From assembly GCF_020742175.1 (NCBI RefSeq), contig NZ_DYXM01000226.1, positions 1 through 6,104 on the forward strand: a DNA stretch of 6,104 nt, read 5' to 3'. Within the stretch, counting starts at the first letter, position 1. Each line of letters opens with the position of its first letter. This document shows positions 1-5,864 of the stretch, piece by piece. Source of the DNA: Dietzia timorensis (lineage in GTDB: Bacteria; Actinomycetota; Actinomycetes; Mycobacteriales; Mycobacteriaceae). Below the pieces are notes generated by a model. That model had not been told where the DNA came from. It was given only the letters and a program-made list of their open reading frames with translations, and ran no database searches. A program made the translations under genes and the position numbers.

Positions 1-261
1 TCGCTGCTGCATTCGAAGCTCATCTCCAACATCCAGGAGATCAAGGCTCGCGGCGCGCGCACCATCATCATCTCCGCCGAGGGGGACGAGGTCGTCAAGC
101 CGTTCGCCGACTACCTCATCGAGATCCCGGAAACCACGACGCTGCTGCAGCCGCTGCTGTCGACGATCCCGTACCAGGCGTTCGCCGCCGAGGTCGCCGC
201 CGCGCGCGGATACGACGTCGACAAGCCGCGTAACCTCGCGAAGTCCGTCACCGTCGAGTAG
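1..261 (+). CDS. glmS: Glutamine--fructose-6-phosphate aminotransferase (isomerizing), C-terminal 86 residues (5' end outside window)
   Basis: This is the 3' end of a gene that enters from the left, read in frame 1 and ending at TAG 259-261. GlmS uses glutamine and fructose-6-phosphate to make glucosamine-6-phosphate, the first step toward UDP-GlcNAc for peptidoglycan, in the cytoplasm. The visible part is the end of the second SIS (sugar isomerase) domain. It shows the 'SNIQEIKARGA' helix and strand, and it ends in DVDKPRNLAKSVTVE, almost identical to the E. coli GlmS tail. The lysine of 'LAKSVTVE' is the conserved active-site lysine near the C-terminus (Lys603 in E. coli). The glutaminase domain and most of the isomerase domain lie upstream. 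The stop is 47 nt before nnr, with no clear terminator between, so read-through into nnr is possible. Confidence 0.97.
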   Translation, partial: SLLHSKLISNIQEIKARGARTIIISAEGDEVVKPFADYLIEIPETTTLLQPLLSTIPYQAFAAEVAAARGYDVDKPRNLAKSVTVE

Positions 262-293
262 AACGCACGCCCCCGCAACGTAGGGGAGACGCT

Positions 294-298
294 AGGAG
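294..298 (+). promoter_or_regulatory. Ribosome binding site of nnr
   Basis: AGGAG lies 10 nt before the ATG at 309; a second purine run, GAGGA at 302-306, is too close to act well. The site supports 309 as the start, and the conserved family N-terminus (YYAADIRSAEAP) begins about ten residues later. The 47-nt glmS-nnr gap holds little else: a weak CCCC/GGGG pair (271-274 with 283-286) without a T tract, and no clear TANNNT -10 box. Confidence 0.65.
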
Positions 299-308
299 CG
301 CGAGGACC

Positions 309-1892
309 ATGACCCACCGAGACGACTTCCGCGCGTACTACGCGGCCGACATCCGCAGCGCCGAGGCGCCCGTCATCGACGCAGCGCCCACCGACGCGGT
401 GATGCGGAGGGCGGCGTGGGCAGTCGCGGACGTCGCGCGCACCGTCGTGCGTGCGCAGGAGGTTATCGGTGACGGCGCAGGCCACATCTACGGGGCGAGC
501 GCGGCCGGCCTGATCGGCGCCGGCGATAACGGTGGGGACGGGCTCTACGCCCTCGCCGACCTCGCACACAGCGGGATGGCCGTCCACGCGATCCTCCTCG
601 CCCCGGACCGCGCGCACTCACGCGCCCTCGCGGCGCTGCGTCGCGCCGGAGGGCGGGTGCACGAACCCGCAGGTGCCGAGGCGATCGAGGAGCGCCTGCG
701 CCGGCTACGGCCCGACGTCGCGCTCGACGCAATCGTCGGCCTCGGCGCCAGCGGGCCGCCGAGAGAAATGGCCGGGCACGCTGCAGGAATCCTCGAGGAG
801 CTGCGGACTCCGGTAGTCGCCGTCGACATCCCCTCTGGAATCGACCCCGACACCGGCGTGCGCCACCCCGGCGCCATCCGCCCGTCGGCGACCGTTACTT
901 TCGGCCTCTTTCGCCGCGCCCACCTGCTTGCCTCCACCGACTGCGGCGCGCTCGAACTCGCCGACATCGGCATCGGCGCCCCGGCGGACGACCGCGGCCG
1001 GCCGGTCGAGACGCTCACGAGCATCGGCACTGCCACCGCCGGCGCGCTGTGGCCCGTCCCCGGCGTCTCGGACAACAAGTATTCGGGCGGCGTGGTCGCG
1101 ATCCGCGCGGGTTCGCAGCGCTTCCCGGGCGCCGCCGTGCTCGCCTCCCACGCGGCCGTGATGTCCACGAGCGCCATGGTCCGCTACGTCGGCCCGTGCC
1201 GCGAACAGGTGCTCACCGACCGTCCCGAAATCGTCGCCTCCTCCGTCGTCACAAATGCGGGGCGCGCCCAGGCATGGGTGGCCGGGCCGGGCATGGGGAC
1301 GGGGCCGGAGACCGCGCAGGAACTCGCGTGGATCCTCTCCCAGGACGTGCCGGTGGTGCTCGACGCCGACGCGCTGCGCGTGCTCGCCGAGCACCCGTCG
1401 ATCCTGCGGCGACGGGAGGCGCCGCTCGTTCTCACGCCGCACGCCGGCGAGTTCGACGCCCTCGCGCAGACCTTCGCGCCGGCGCACGCGGGCCTTCTCG
1501 CCGGGGACCGTGCGGGGGCGGTGCGCGGGCTTGTCACCGAACTCGACTCGCGCGGGGTCAACGCGACGGTGCTCCTCAAGGGCAGAATCACGCTTATCGA
1601 CGACGGACGAACCGCGTTCGCCCAGGACGCCGGCACCTCGTGGTCCGCGACCCCGGGGTCCGGCGACGTCCTCGCCGGCATGATCGGCGCGATTCTCGCA
1701 GCGCGGGAGGGACCGGGAGCGCTTTCGACGGCCGAGGTCCCGCGGGCCGTGGCGATCGCGCAGGTCGTCCATTCGGTTGCAGCGCGGCTCGCTGCGGAGG
1801 AATTCGGGCGCCCCGGATCGCCGATCGGCGCATCCGATCTGCTCGGCGCGATCGGTGAAGCTGTGGCGAAGGTGCGCGCAGTGGCAGGATAA
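309..1892 (+). CDS. nnr: Bifunctional NAD(P)H-hydrate repair enzyme: NAD(P)HX epimerase + ADP/ATP-dependent NAD(P)HX dehydratase
   Basis: This 527-residue cytoplasmic enzyme restores NADH and NADPH that have been hydrated by heat, acid or GAPDH side activity: one domain interconverts R- and S-NAD(P)HX, the other dehydrates S-NAD(P)HX using ADP or ATP. The N-terminal YjeF_N epimerase domain spans about residues 8-235, with the glycine-rich motif GAGDNGGDG at 70-78 (N74, D77), LDAIVGLGASG at 139-149 and VAVDIPSGIDPDTG at 170-183. The C-terminal ribokinase-like dehydratase (YjeF_C/CARKD) spans about 255-525, with KYSGG at 257-261, AGPGMGTG at 325-332, LDADAL at 351-356, LTPHAGEF at 375-382, LKG at 423-425 and PGSGDVLAG at 449-457 (D453 is the expected catalytic aspartate). 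The length fits the fused bacterial form. The stop is 6 nt before alr, an nnr-alr pairing seen in many bacteria. No broken motifs are seen. Confidence 0.96.
   Translation: MTHRDDFRAYYAADIRSAEAPVIDAAPTDAVMRRAAWAVADVARTVVRAQEVIGDGAGHIYGASAAGLIGAGDNGGDGLYALADLAHSGMAVHAILLAPDRAHSRALAALRRAGGRVHEPAGAEAIEERLRRLRPDVALDAIVGLGASGPPREMAGHAAGILEELRTPVVAVDIPSGIDPDTGVRHPGAIRPSATVTFGLFRRAHLLASTDCGALELADIGIGAPADDRGRPVETLTSIGTATAGALWPVPGVSDNKYSGGVVAIRAGSQRFPGAAVLASHAAVMSTSAMVRYVGPCREQVLTDRPEIVASSVVTNAGRAQAWVAGPGMGTGPETAQELAWILSQDVPVVLDADALRVLAEHPSILRRREAPLVLTPHAGEFDALAQTFAPAHAGLLAGDRAGAVRGLVTELDSRGVNATVLLKGRITLIDDGRTAFAQDAGTSWSATPGSGDVLAGMIGAILAAREGPGALSTAEVPRAVAIAQVVHSVAARLAAEEFGRPGSPIGASDLLGAIGEAVAKVRAVAG
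1886..1889 (+). promoter_or_regulatory. Ribosome binding site of alr, inside the end of nnr
   Basis: AGGA at 1886-1889 lies 9 nt before the ATG at 1899 and overlaps the last codons of nnr. A second purine run, AAGGGG (1891-1896), covers the nnr stop but is too near the start. The arrangement implies that alr translation is coupled to nnr. It favours ATG 1899 over the in-frame GTG at 1911. Confidence 0.55.
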
Positions 1893-1898
1893 GGGGTT

Positions 1899-3098
1899 AT
1901 GACAACAATCGTGCCCGCCGCCGGTTCCACCGCCCCGATCCCCGCAGGGCCCGCGCGCGTGGACATCGACCTGCCTGCGATCGCGCACAACACCGAGATC
2001 CTCGCGGCCAAGGCGCCCGATGCCGAGGTGATGGCCGTGGTCAAGGCCGACGGCTACGGTCACGGCGCTCCCGCAGTCGCGCGTACGGCGTTGGAGGCCG
2101 GCGCGACCTCGCTCGGCGTCACCACCCTCGCCGAGGCCGTCGCGCTGCGGCAGGTCGGTATTTCCGCCCCGATACTCGCATGGCTGTACTCGGCGGGCGA
2201 CGACGTTTCGGGCGCCATTCACGCAGGTATCGACATCGCCGTGCCCAGCCCCGAGCACCTCGACGCCGTCCTCGCGGGGGCACGCAAGTCGGGTGTGCGT
2301 GCGAGGGTCACCCCGAAACTCGACACCGGCCTCGGCCGCTCGGGCATCATGCCGCCGCACTGGGAGCAGACGTTCGCCCGCCTCGCGGACGCCGAGCGCG
2401 AGGGAATCGCCGAGGTCACAGGCCTGATGGCGCATTTCGCCAACGCCGATTCCCCGGGCGATCCGGTGATCGACTCGCAGGTCACCGCCCTGCACGAGGC
2501 CGTCGCGCAGGCGCGGTCGATGGGACTGGAATGCCCGCGCAACCACCATTCGAACTCCGCGGGCACGCTTACCCGCGGCTCGGACGGCTTCGAGATCGTG
2601 CGTCCGGGGATCGCGCTGTACGGGCTGAGCCCCATCGAGGGCGAGGACTTCGGGCTTCGTCCGGCGATGACGTTTTCCGCCGAGGTCCTCATGGTCAAGG
2701 ACGTGCCCGCGGGGCAGGGGATCAGCTACGGACACTCGTGGATTGCGCCCCGGGACACCGTTGTCGCGCTCGTCGCGGCCGGCTACGCCGACGGTGTCTG
2801 GAGACTTTTATCCAACAATTTCGATGTGCAGCTGCGTGGGGAGCGTTACGCTCAGGTCGGGCGTGTGTGCATGGACCAATTCGTCGTCGAACTCGGTCCG
2901 CGAACGGCATCTGGAGCGGTGCCCGGCGGGGTCCGGGAAGGCGACAGGGCCGTGATGTTCGGGGATCCCGCCCGGGGAGCCCCGCATGCCGGTGACTGGG
3001 CGAACAAGCTCGGCACCATCCACTATGAGGTTGTGTGCGCGGCCCGCGGGCGAGCAGCCCGCTACGTACACACGAACTCGCTCCAGGGGGAGGAGTAA
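1899..3098 (+). CDS. alr: Alanine racemase (PLP-dependent)
   Basis: Alr interconverts L- and D-alanine in the cytoplasm, supplying D-Ala to D-Ala-D-Ala ligase for peptidoglycan. The 399-residue protein is slightly longer than many Alr proteins because of about 18 unconserved N-terminal residues before ARVDIDLPAIAHN. The N-terminal TIM barrel carries the PLP lysine K49 in VVKADGYGHGA, the KLDTGLGRSG loop at 140-149 (K140 and R147 match the conserved lysine and arginine), MAHFANAD with H179, and VRPGIALYG with R235. The C-terminal beta domain, from about residue 260, carries the second catalytic base Y277 in ISYGHS and the CMDQ motif at 324-327 (M325). All key residues are present, so it should be active. 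It starts 6 nt after nnr. A run of rare codons (AGA CTT TTA, residues 302-304) interrupts otherwise G/C-ending codon use. Confidence 0.97.
   Translation: MTTIVPAAGSTAPIPAGPARVDIDLPAIAHNTEILAAKAPDAEVMAVVKADGYGHGAPAVARTALEAGATSLGVTTLAEAVALRQVGISAPILAWLYSAGDDVSGAIHAGIDIAVPSPEHLDAVLAGARKSGVRARVTPKLDTGLGRSGIMPPHWEQTFARLADAEREGIAEVTGLMAHFANADSPGDPVIDSQVTALHEAVAQARSMGLECPRNHHSNSAGTLTRGSDGFEIVRPGIALYGLSPIEGEDFGLRPAMTFSAEVLMVKDVPAGQGISYGHSWIAPRDTVVALVAAGYADGVWRLLSNNFDVQLRGERYAQVGRVCMDQFVVELGPRTASGAVPGGVREGDRAVMFGDPARGAPHAGDWANKLGTIHYEVVCAARGRAARYVHTNSLQGEE
3085..3095 (+). promoter_or_regulatory. Strong Shine-Dalgarno-like sequence at the end of alr (candidate RBS for the ATG at 3104)
   Basis: AGGGGGAGGAG ends 8 nt before an ATG at 3104 that is in frame with the downstream hydrolase. 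Taken alone it is the best RBS in the window. It also encodes the last Alr residues (QGEE), so it could be a by-product of coding. The stretch it would translate does not look coding; see the hydrolase entry and the findings. Confidence 0.4.
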
Positions 3099-3235
3099 CG
3101 CACATGGTGCGAATGGACGCTCCGCGACAGGCGCGGGCATCGACGATGGATGCGGGAACCGAGGGCGTGGGTTGTCGTCGTTTCTTCTCGCGAGGCTCGA
3201 AGGGGGCACGCGAAGAGAACCGAGGGAGAATGCCA
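3099..3235 (+). other. Ambiguous 137-nt stretch between alr and the hydrolase: 5' leader or N-terminal extension
   Basis: This stretch is open in the hydrolase frame from ATG 3104, but its base use is not coding-like. Counting the 44 codons from 3104 to 3235 by hand, G+C is about 66, 64 and 64 percent at codon positions 1, 2 and 3, with four CGA codons and one AGA. The genes around it show strong third-position G/C. No TA dinucleotide occurs after the alr stop, so there is no TANNNT -10 box, and I see no strong inverted repeat or T tract. I read it as most likely an untranslated spacer, but an extension of 44 residues cannot be excluded. Confidence 0.5.
3222..3228 (+). promoter_or_regulatory. 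Ribosome binding site for the preferred hydrolase start at 3236
   Basis: GAGGGAG lies 7 nt before ATG 3236, a good spacing. Another in-frame ATG at 3230 is only 1 nt away and too close for this site. This supports 3236 as the start over 3104. Confidence 0.5.
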
Positions 3236-4492
3236 ATGGATCCGGAAAGCGACACATTGTGGGGATCCGTGCGTGCGAAGATGCCCAGCCTTCCGCGCAT
3301 GCCCATCCCGCGGGGAATGCGCCCGCACCTGCCACGCACGGAAGTCGATCGCGCCGAGGCGGACAGCGATTTCCATCCGCCGATGTCCTCGGGCGTCGTC
3401 GCGGGGGTGAGCGCGCTGTTGGTGTCCGCGGCGAGCCAGCTGCCGGACCTACTTCCCCTGCGTTCCTACGATGCCCACGAGGGCGAGCCGGTGTGGGACA
3501 TCGGCTCCGACCGCGGTGAGATCGTCGCCGCGTCCGACGGAAACCCGCTTGGCGTGCGCGAGGTCGGCCCCCTCGACGCCGAGCTCACCGTGATCTTCGT
3601 CCACGGATTCACCCTGTCCATGGACTCCTTCCATTTCCAGTCCACGGGACTGAAGGAAAAGTACGGCTCCGATATACGGATGGTGTTCTATGATCAGCGC
3701 GGGCACGGGCTTTCCGGCCGAGCCGATCGCCGGACCTACAAGATCTCCCAGCTCGCCGAGGACCTCTACAACGTCATCGGCTCCGTGGCGCGGACCGGGC
3801 CGGTCGTGCTCGTCGGCCACTCCATGGGCGGGATGACAGTTCTCAAATTCGCCGAAATGTACCCCGATTTCGTGCGGGAGCGGCTCGCCGGCGTAACCCT
3901 CCTCGCCGCGGCCGCGGAAAAGCTGCCCGACGCGGGGCTTGCCGCGATCCTCGACAACCCACTCATCACCTCGGTGGCGTGGTCGGCGGAGAAGACCCCA
4001 GGTATTTATCACAGCGGTCGCCGCGCCCTCGGCATGATCATCGAGCCACTCATCAAGGCCGGCGCGTTCGGCAATCCGACGATTGTCGGCAAGACGATCG
4101 TAGATTTCACCAACAACCTCATCGGGTGCGCCGACGTCGAGGTCATGGCCGGTTTCGTCGAGGCGCTGGTGACGCTCGAAGCGAAGGGCGCGTACCCGAA
4201 CCTCGCGGATGTCCCCGTGTCCATCGTGTGCGGCGACGCCGACCTGCTGACCCCGGTGAATCGCTCGATCGAGATGTCGCGCGGCATGTCGAACGCCCGC
4301 TTCGTCGTCGTTCCCGGCTCCGGGCACATGGTGCAGCTCGAGGCCATCGAGATCACCAACGACGAGATCGCCTACGTGCTCGACAGCGCCTTCGAATCCG
4401 TCGGGATCGAGCGCGAGCACGCCAGCACGGTGTGGACGCGCACGGAGAACGGCACGGACAGCATTAACGACGTGCGCCGCAGCGAACATTGA
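3236..4492 (+). CDS. Alpha/beta hydrolase fold protein of unknown substrate (alr-tsaE intergenic family)
   Basis: This is a serine hydrolase of the alpha/beta fold, 418 residues from ATG 3236 (462 from ATG 3104; residue numbers here count from 3104). The core begins near 160. It has the oxyanion strand FVHGFT (165-170), VFYDQRGHGLSG (194-205), the nucleophile elbow GHSMGGM with S240, the acid D380 in GDADLLTP, and the base H408 in GSGHMVQLE. The catalytic triad is therefore complete. About 100 residues between the elbow and the acid (roughly 270-365) form a helical cap that probably sets substrate choice. Upstream is a basic, proline-rich region and one hydrophobic stretch (about 96-114) that could be a membrane anchor or a helix. 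From memory, related hydrolases sit between alr and tsaE in other Mycobacteriales. Esterase, lipase, epoxide-hydrolase and haloperoxidase-like roles are all possible, and the sequence does not choose. Its stop overlaps the tsaE start by 4 nt. Confidence 0.85.
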   Translation: MDPESDTLWGSVRAKMPSLPRMPIPRGMRPHLPRTEVDRAEADSDFHPPMSSGVVAGVSALLVSAASQLPDLLPLRSYDAHEGEPVWDIGSDRGEIVAASDGNPLGVREVGPLDAELTVIFVHGFTLSMDSFHFQSTGLKEKYGSDIRMVFYDQRGHGLSGRADRRTYKISQLAEDLYNVIGSVARTGPVVLVGHSMGGMTVLKFAEMYPDFVRERLAGVTLLAAAAEKLPDAGLAAILDNPLITSVAWSAEKTPGIYHSGRRALGMIIEPLIKAGAFGNPTIVGKTIVDFTNNLIGCADVEVMAGFVEALVTLEAKGAYPNLADVPVSIVCGDADLLTPVNRSIEMSRGMSNARFVVVPGSGHMVQLEAIEITNDEIAYVLDSAFESVGIEREHASTVWTRTENGTDSINDVRRSEH

Positions 4493-5067
4493 GCGGGCAG
4501 GCACCAACAGAATCCTCGTCAGGCGAGCGAGGCTTCCCCGAGCAAGGCAGCCGGGAGTTGGCGGACCTCGACCAGACCCATGCGCTCGGCAGGGAACTCG
4601 GTGCCGCGCTCGGCGCAGGCGACGTGGTCATACTCACCGGCCCGCTGGGCGCGGGAAAGACCTCGCTGACCCAGGGACTCGCCGAGTCGCTGGCGGTGTC
4701 GGGGCGCGTGACCTCCCCGACGTTTCAGCTCGCCCGACGTCATAAACCGACCGAACCGGGCCGGCCGGGCCTCGTCCACGTCGACGCGTACCGGCTGCGC
4801 GCGGACGAGGACCTCGAAACGAGCACCGACGGCGTCGCGACGAAGCCGTCGAATCCGCACGCGCTGGCCGACGAACTCGAATCGCTCGACCTCGACCAGT
4901 TCCTCGATACGGACGTCGTTGTCATCGAATGGGGGGAGGGGCTCGGCGAGATGCTCACCGAGCGGCCGTGGCTCGTGCGCCTCGAGCGCAACGACGCCGC
5001 CGATACCCGCACCGCCCGGTGGGTTCGCGGCCCCGAGGGTTTCCCGCCCGGCCCCGCCGCCGAGTAG
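4489..5067 (+). CDS. tsaE: tRNA threonylcarbamoyladenosine (t6A) biosynthesis ATPase TsaE
   Basis: TsaE is the small P-loop ATPase that works with TsaB and TsaD to put threonylcarbamoyl on A37 of ANN-decoding tRNAs. The 192 residues show the Walker A motif GPLGAGKTS (51-59, K57, T58), the family motif VTSPTF (74-79), LVHVDAYRL (95-103, D99) and VVVIEWGEGL (143-152, E147, W148). The start is TTG 4489, within TTGA shared with the hydrolase stop; an in-frame TAA at 4465 rules out anything earlier. A TTG at 4558 (residue 24) has a possible AAGG site 10 nt upstream, but using it would lose the SREL strand that aligns with the E. coli TsaE N-terminus, so 4489 is preferred. Between YRL and IEW there are 43 residues against about 22 in E. 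coli, an acidic insertion of about 20. The gene ends 11 nt before tsaB. Confidence 0.95.
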   Translation: MSGQAPTESSSGERGFPEQGSRELADLDQTHALGRELGAALGAGDVVILTGPLGAGKTSLTQGLAESLAVSGRVTSPTFQLARRHKPTEPGRPGLVHVDAYRLRADEDLETSTDGVATKPSNPHALADELESLDLDQFLDTDVVVIEWGEGLGEMLTERPWLVRLERNDAADTRTARWVRGPEGFPPGPAAE

Positions 5068-5070
5068 CCT
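5065..5070 (+). promoter_or_regulatory. Possible -10 element (TAGCCT) for leaderless tsaB transcription
   Basis: TAGCCT matches the actinobacterial TANNNT -10 pattern. It overlaps the tsaE stop and ends 8 nt before GTG 5079, so transcription could begin at the start codon itself. No Shine-Dalgarno sequence is visible in the 11-nt tsaE-tsaB gap, which fits either leaderless initiation or coupled re-initiation. The -35 region (TTCCCG around 5041) is poor. A six-base match of this kind is weak evidence. Confidence 0.3.
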
Positions 5071-5078
5071 GTGTACCC

Positions 5079-5864
5079 GTGATCGTCGTCGCCCTGGATA
5101 CCGCCACCTCCGCCGTCACGAGCGGAGTCGTTCGACTCGACCCGTCGGGTGAGGACGGGGCACGGCCTGCCGAGCTCGCCGCGACGTACACGCTCGATCC
5201 GCGCGCGCATGCCGAGCTGCTCATCCCGCAGCTCGTCGGTTGCCTACACGCGGCCGGGCTCGACGCCGGGGACGTCGACGCGGTCGTCGTCGGCTGCGGG
5301 CCCGGCCCGTTCACCGGGCTGCGCGTGGGCATGGCGACCGCTGCCGGATACGCAGACGCGCTCGGGGTGCCGTGCCATCCCGTCGTCACGCTCGACGCCA
5401 TCGCCACCACGGCACGCTGGGCGCTCACCGATGCCGGCGACGCAGCAGCCGCCGCGGCTCCGCTTCTCGTGGTCACCGACGCCCGCCGCCGGGAGGCCTA
5501 CTACGCCGCCTATGACGCCGGAGGTGCCCGCACCCAAGGCCCCGCCGTGCTCGCGGCGCGCGACATTTCCTCGCCGGTCGCTGCGGATGGGACCGCGGCA
5601 CTCGCCTGCGGGGACCCGGGACGTCTCGCAGAGCTGGCGCCGGGCCCGACGATCAGCGAGGACCTCCAGTCGTTCCCGGCCGTGTCGGCGCTCGTGGCTC
5701 GCGCAGCCGCGCCGCTGCTCTCCGGTGCCGCGCCGGCCCCGCTCGAGCCTCTCTACCTGCGGCGCCCCGACGCCGTGGAACCCAAGCCGCGCCCGATCTC
5801 CCCGGCGCTCACCGGCCGCGACGCCGACGCAGGTAACGGCACCGACTTGGGTGGGCGGCGATGA
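5079..5864 (+). CDS. tsaB: t6A biosynthesis protein TsaB (YeaZ-type ASKHA dimerization partner of TsaD)
   Basis: TsaB is the inactive Kae1/TsaD-like partner that forms the TsaB-TsaD heterodimer and recruits TsaE for tRNA t6A37 synthesis in the cytoplasm. The protein has 261 residues from GTG 5079. It opens with MIVVALDTAT (1-10), the family's first strand, then RAHAELLIP (42-50), VGCGPGPFTGLRVG (71-84, the most conserved YeaZ motif), and VVTDARRREAYYAAYD (131-146), and it closes with LEPLYLRRPDAV (222-233). The frame stays open upstream to 4929, but that part overlaps tsaE and has no homology, so GTG 5079 is the start. The last 25 or so residues (P-, D- and G-rich) look disordered. It lies 11 nt after tsaE and overlaps rimI by 4 nt (ATGA), as expected for one operon. 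Confidence 0.95.
   Translation: MIVVALDTATSAVTSGVVRLDPSGEDGARPAELAATYTLDPRAHAELLIPQLVGCLHAAGLDAGDVDAVVVGCGPGPFTGLRVGMATAAGYADALGVPCHPVVTLDAIATTARWALTDAGDAAAAAAPLLVVTDARRREAYYAAYDAGGARTQGPAVLAARDISSPVAADGTAALACGDPGRLAELAPGPTISEDLQSFPAVSALVARAAAPLLSGAAPAPLEPLYLRRPDAVEPKPRPISPALTGRDADAGNGTDLGGRR

Noticed and set aside
271..286. CCCC/GGGG inverted repeat after glmS as a terminator
   Set aside because: Only four base pairs with an 8-nt loop and no T tract; too weak to call.
290..300. Small hairpin CGCT-AGG-AGCG that could hide the nnr ribosome site
   Set aside because: Four base pairs with a 3-nt loop; such structures arise often by chance at this G+C, and nothing else suggests regulation.
1049..1858. 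Long alternative + strand frames inside nnr (1049-1858) and alr (2180-2995)
   Set aside because: Arginine-rich translations without motifs, out of frame with well-supported genes.
705..2735. 676-codon open frame on the minus strand across nnr and alr
   Set aside because: Its composition (Arg, Gly, His, Asp rich, no recognisable domain) is the usual shadow of G/C-ending codons in high-GC DNA. The + strand carries two clear enzymes with intact catalytic motifs over the whole span.
2986..3519. 177-codon + strand frame across the alr-hydrolase junction as a separate small gene
   Set aside because: It begins inside alr, lacks a recognisable domain and overlaps the hydrolase in another frame; it is better explained as a chance open frame.
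3449..4507. 352-codon open frame on the minus strand opposite the hydrolase
   Set aside because: Same shadow effect: no family motif, and it lies exactly antisense to a gene with a complete catalytic triad.
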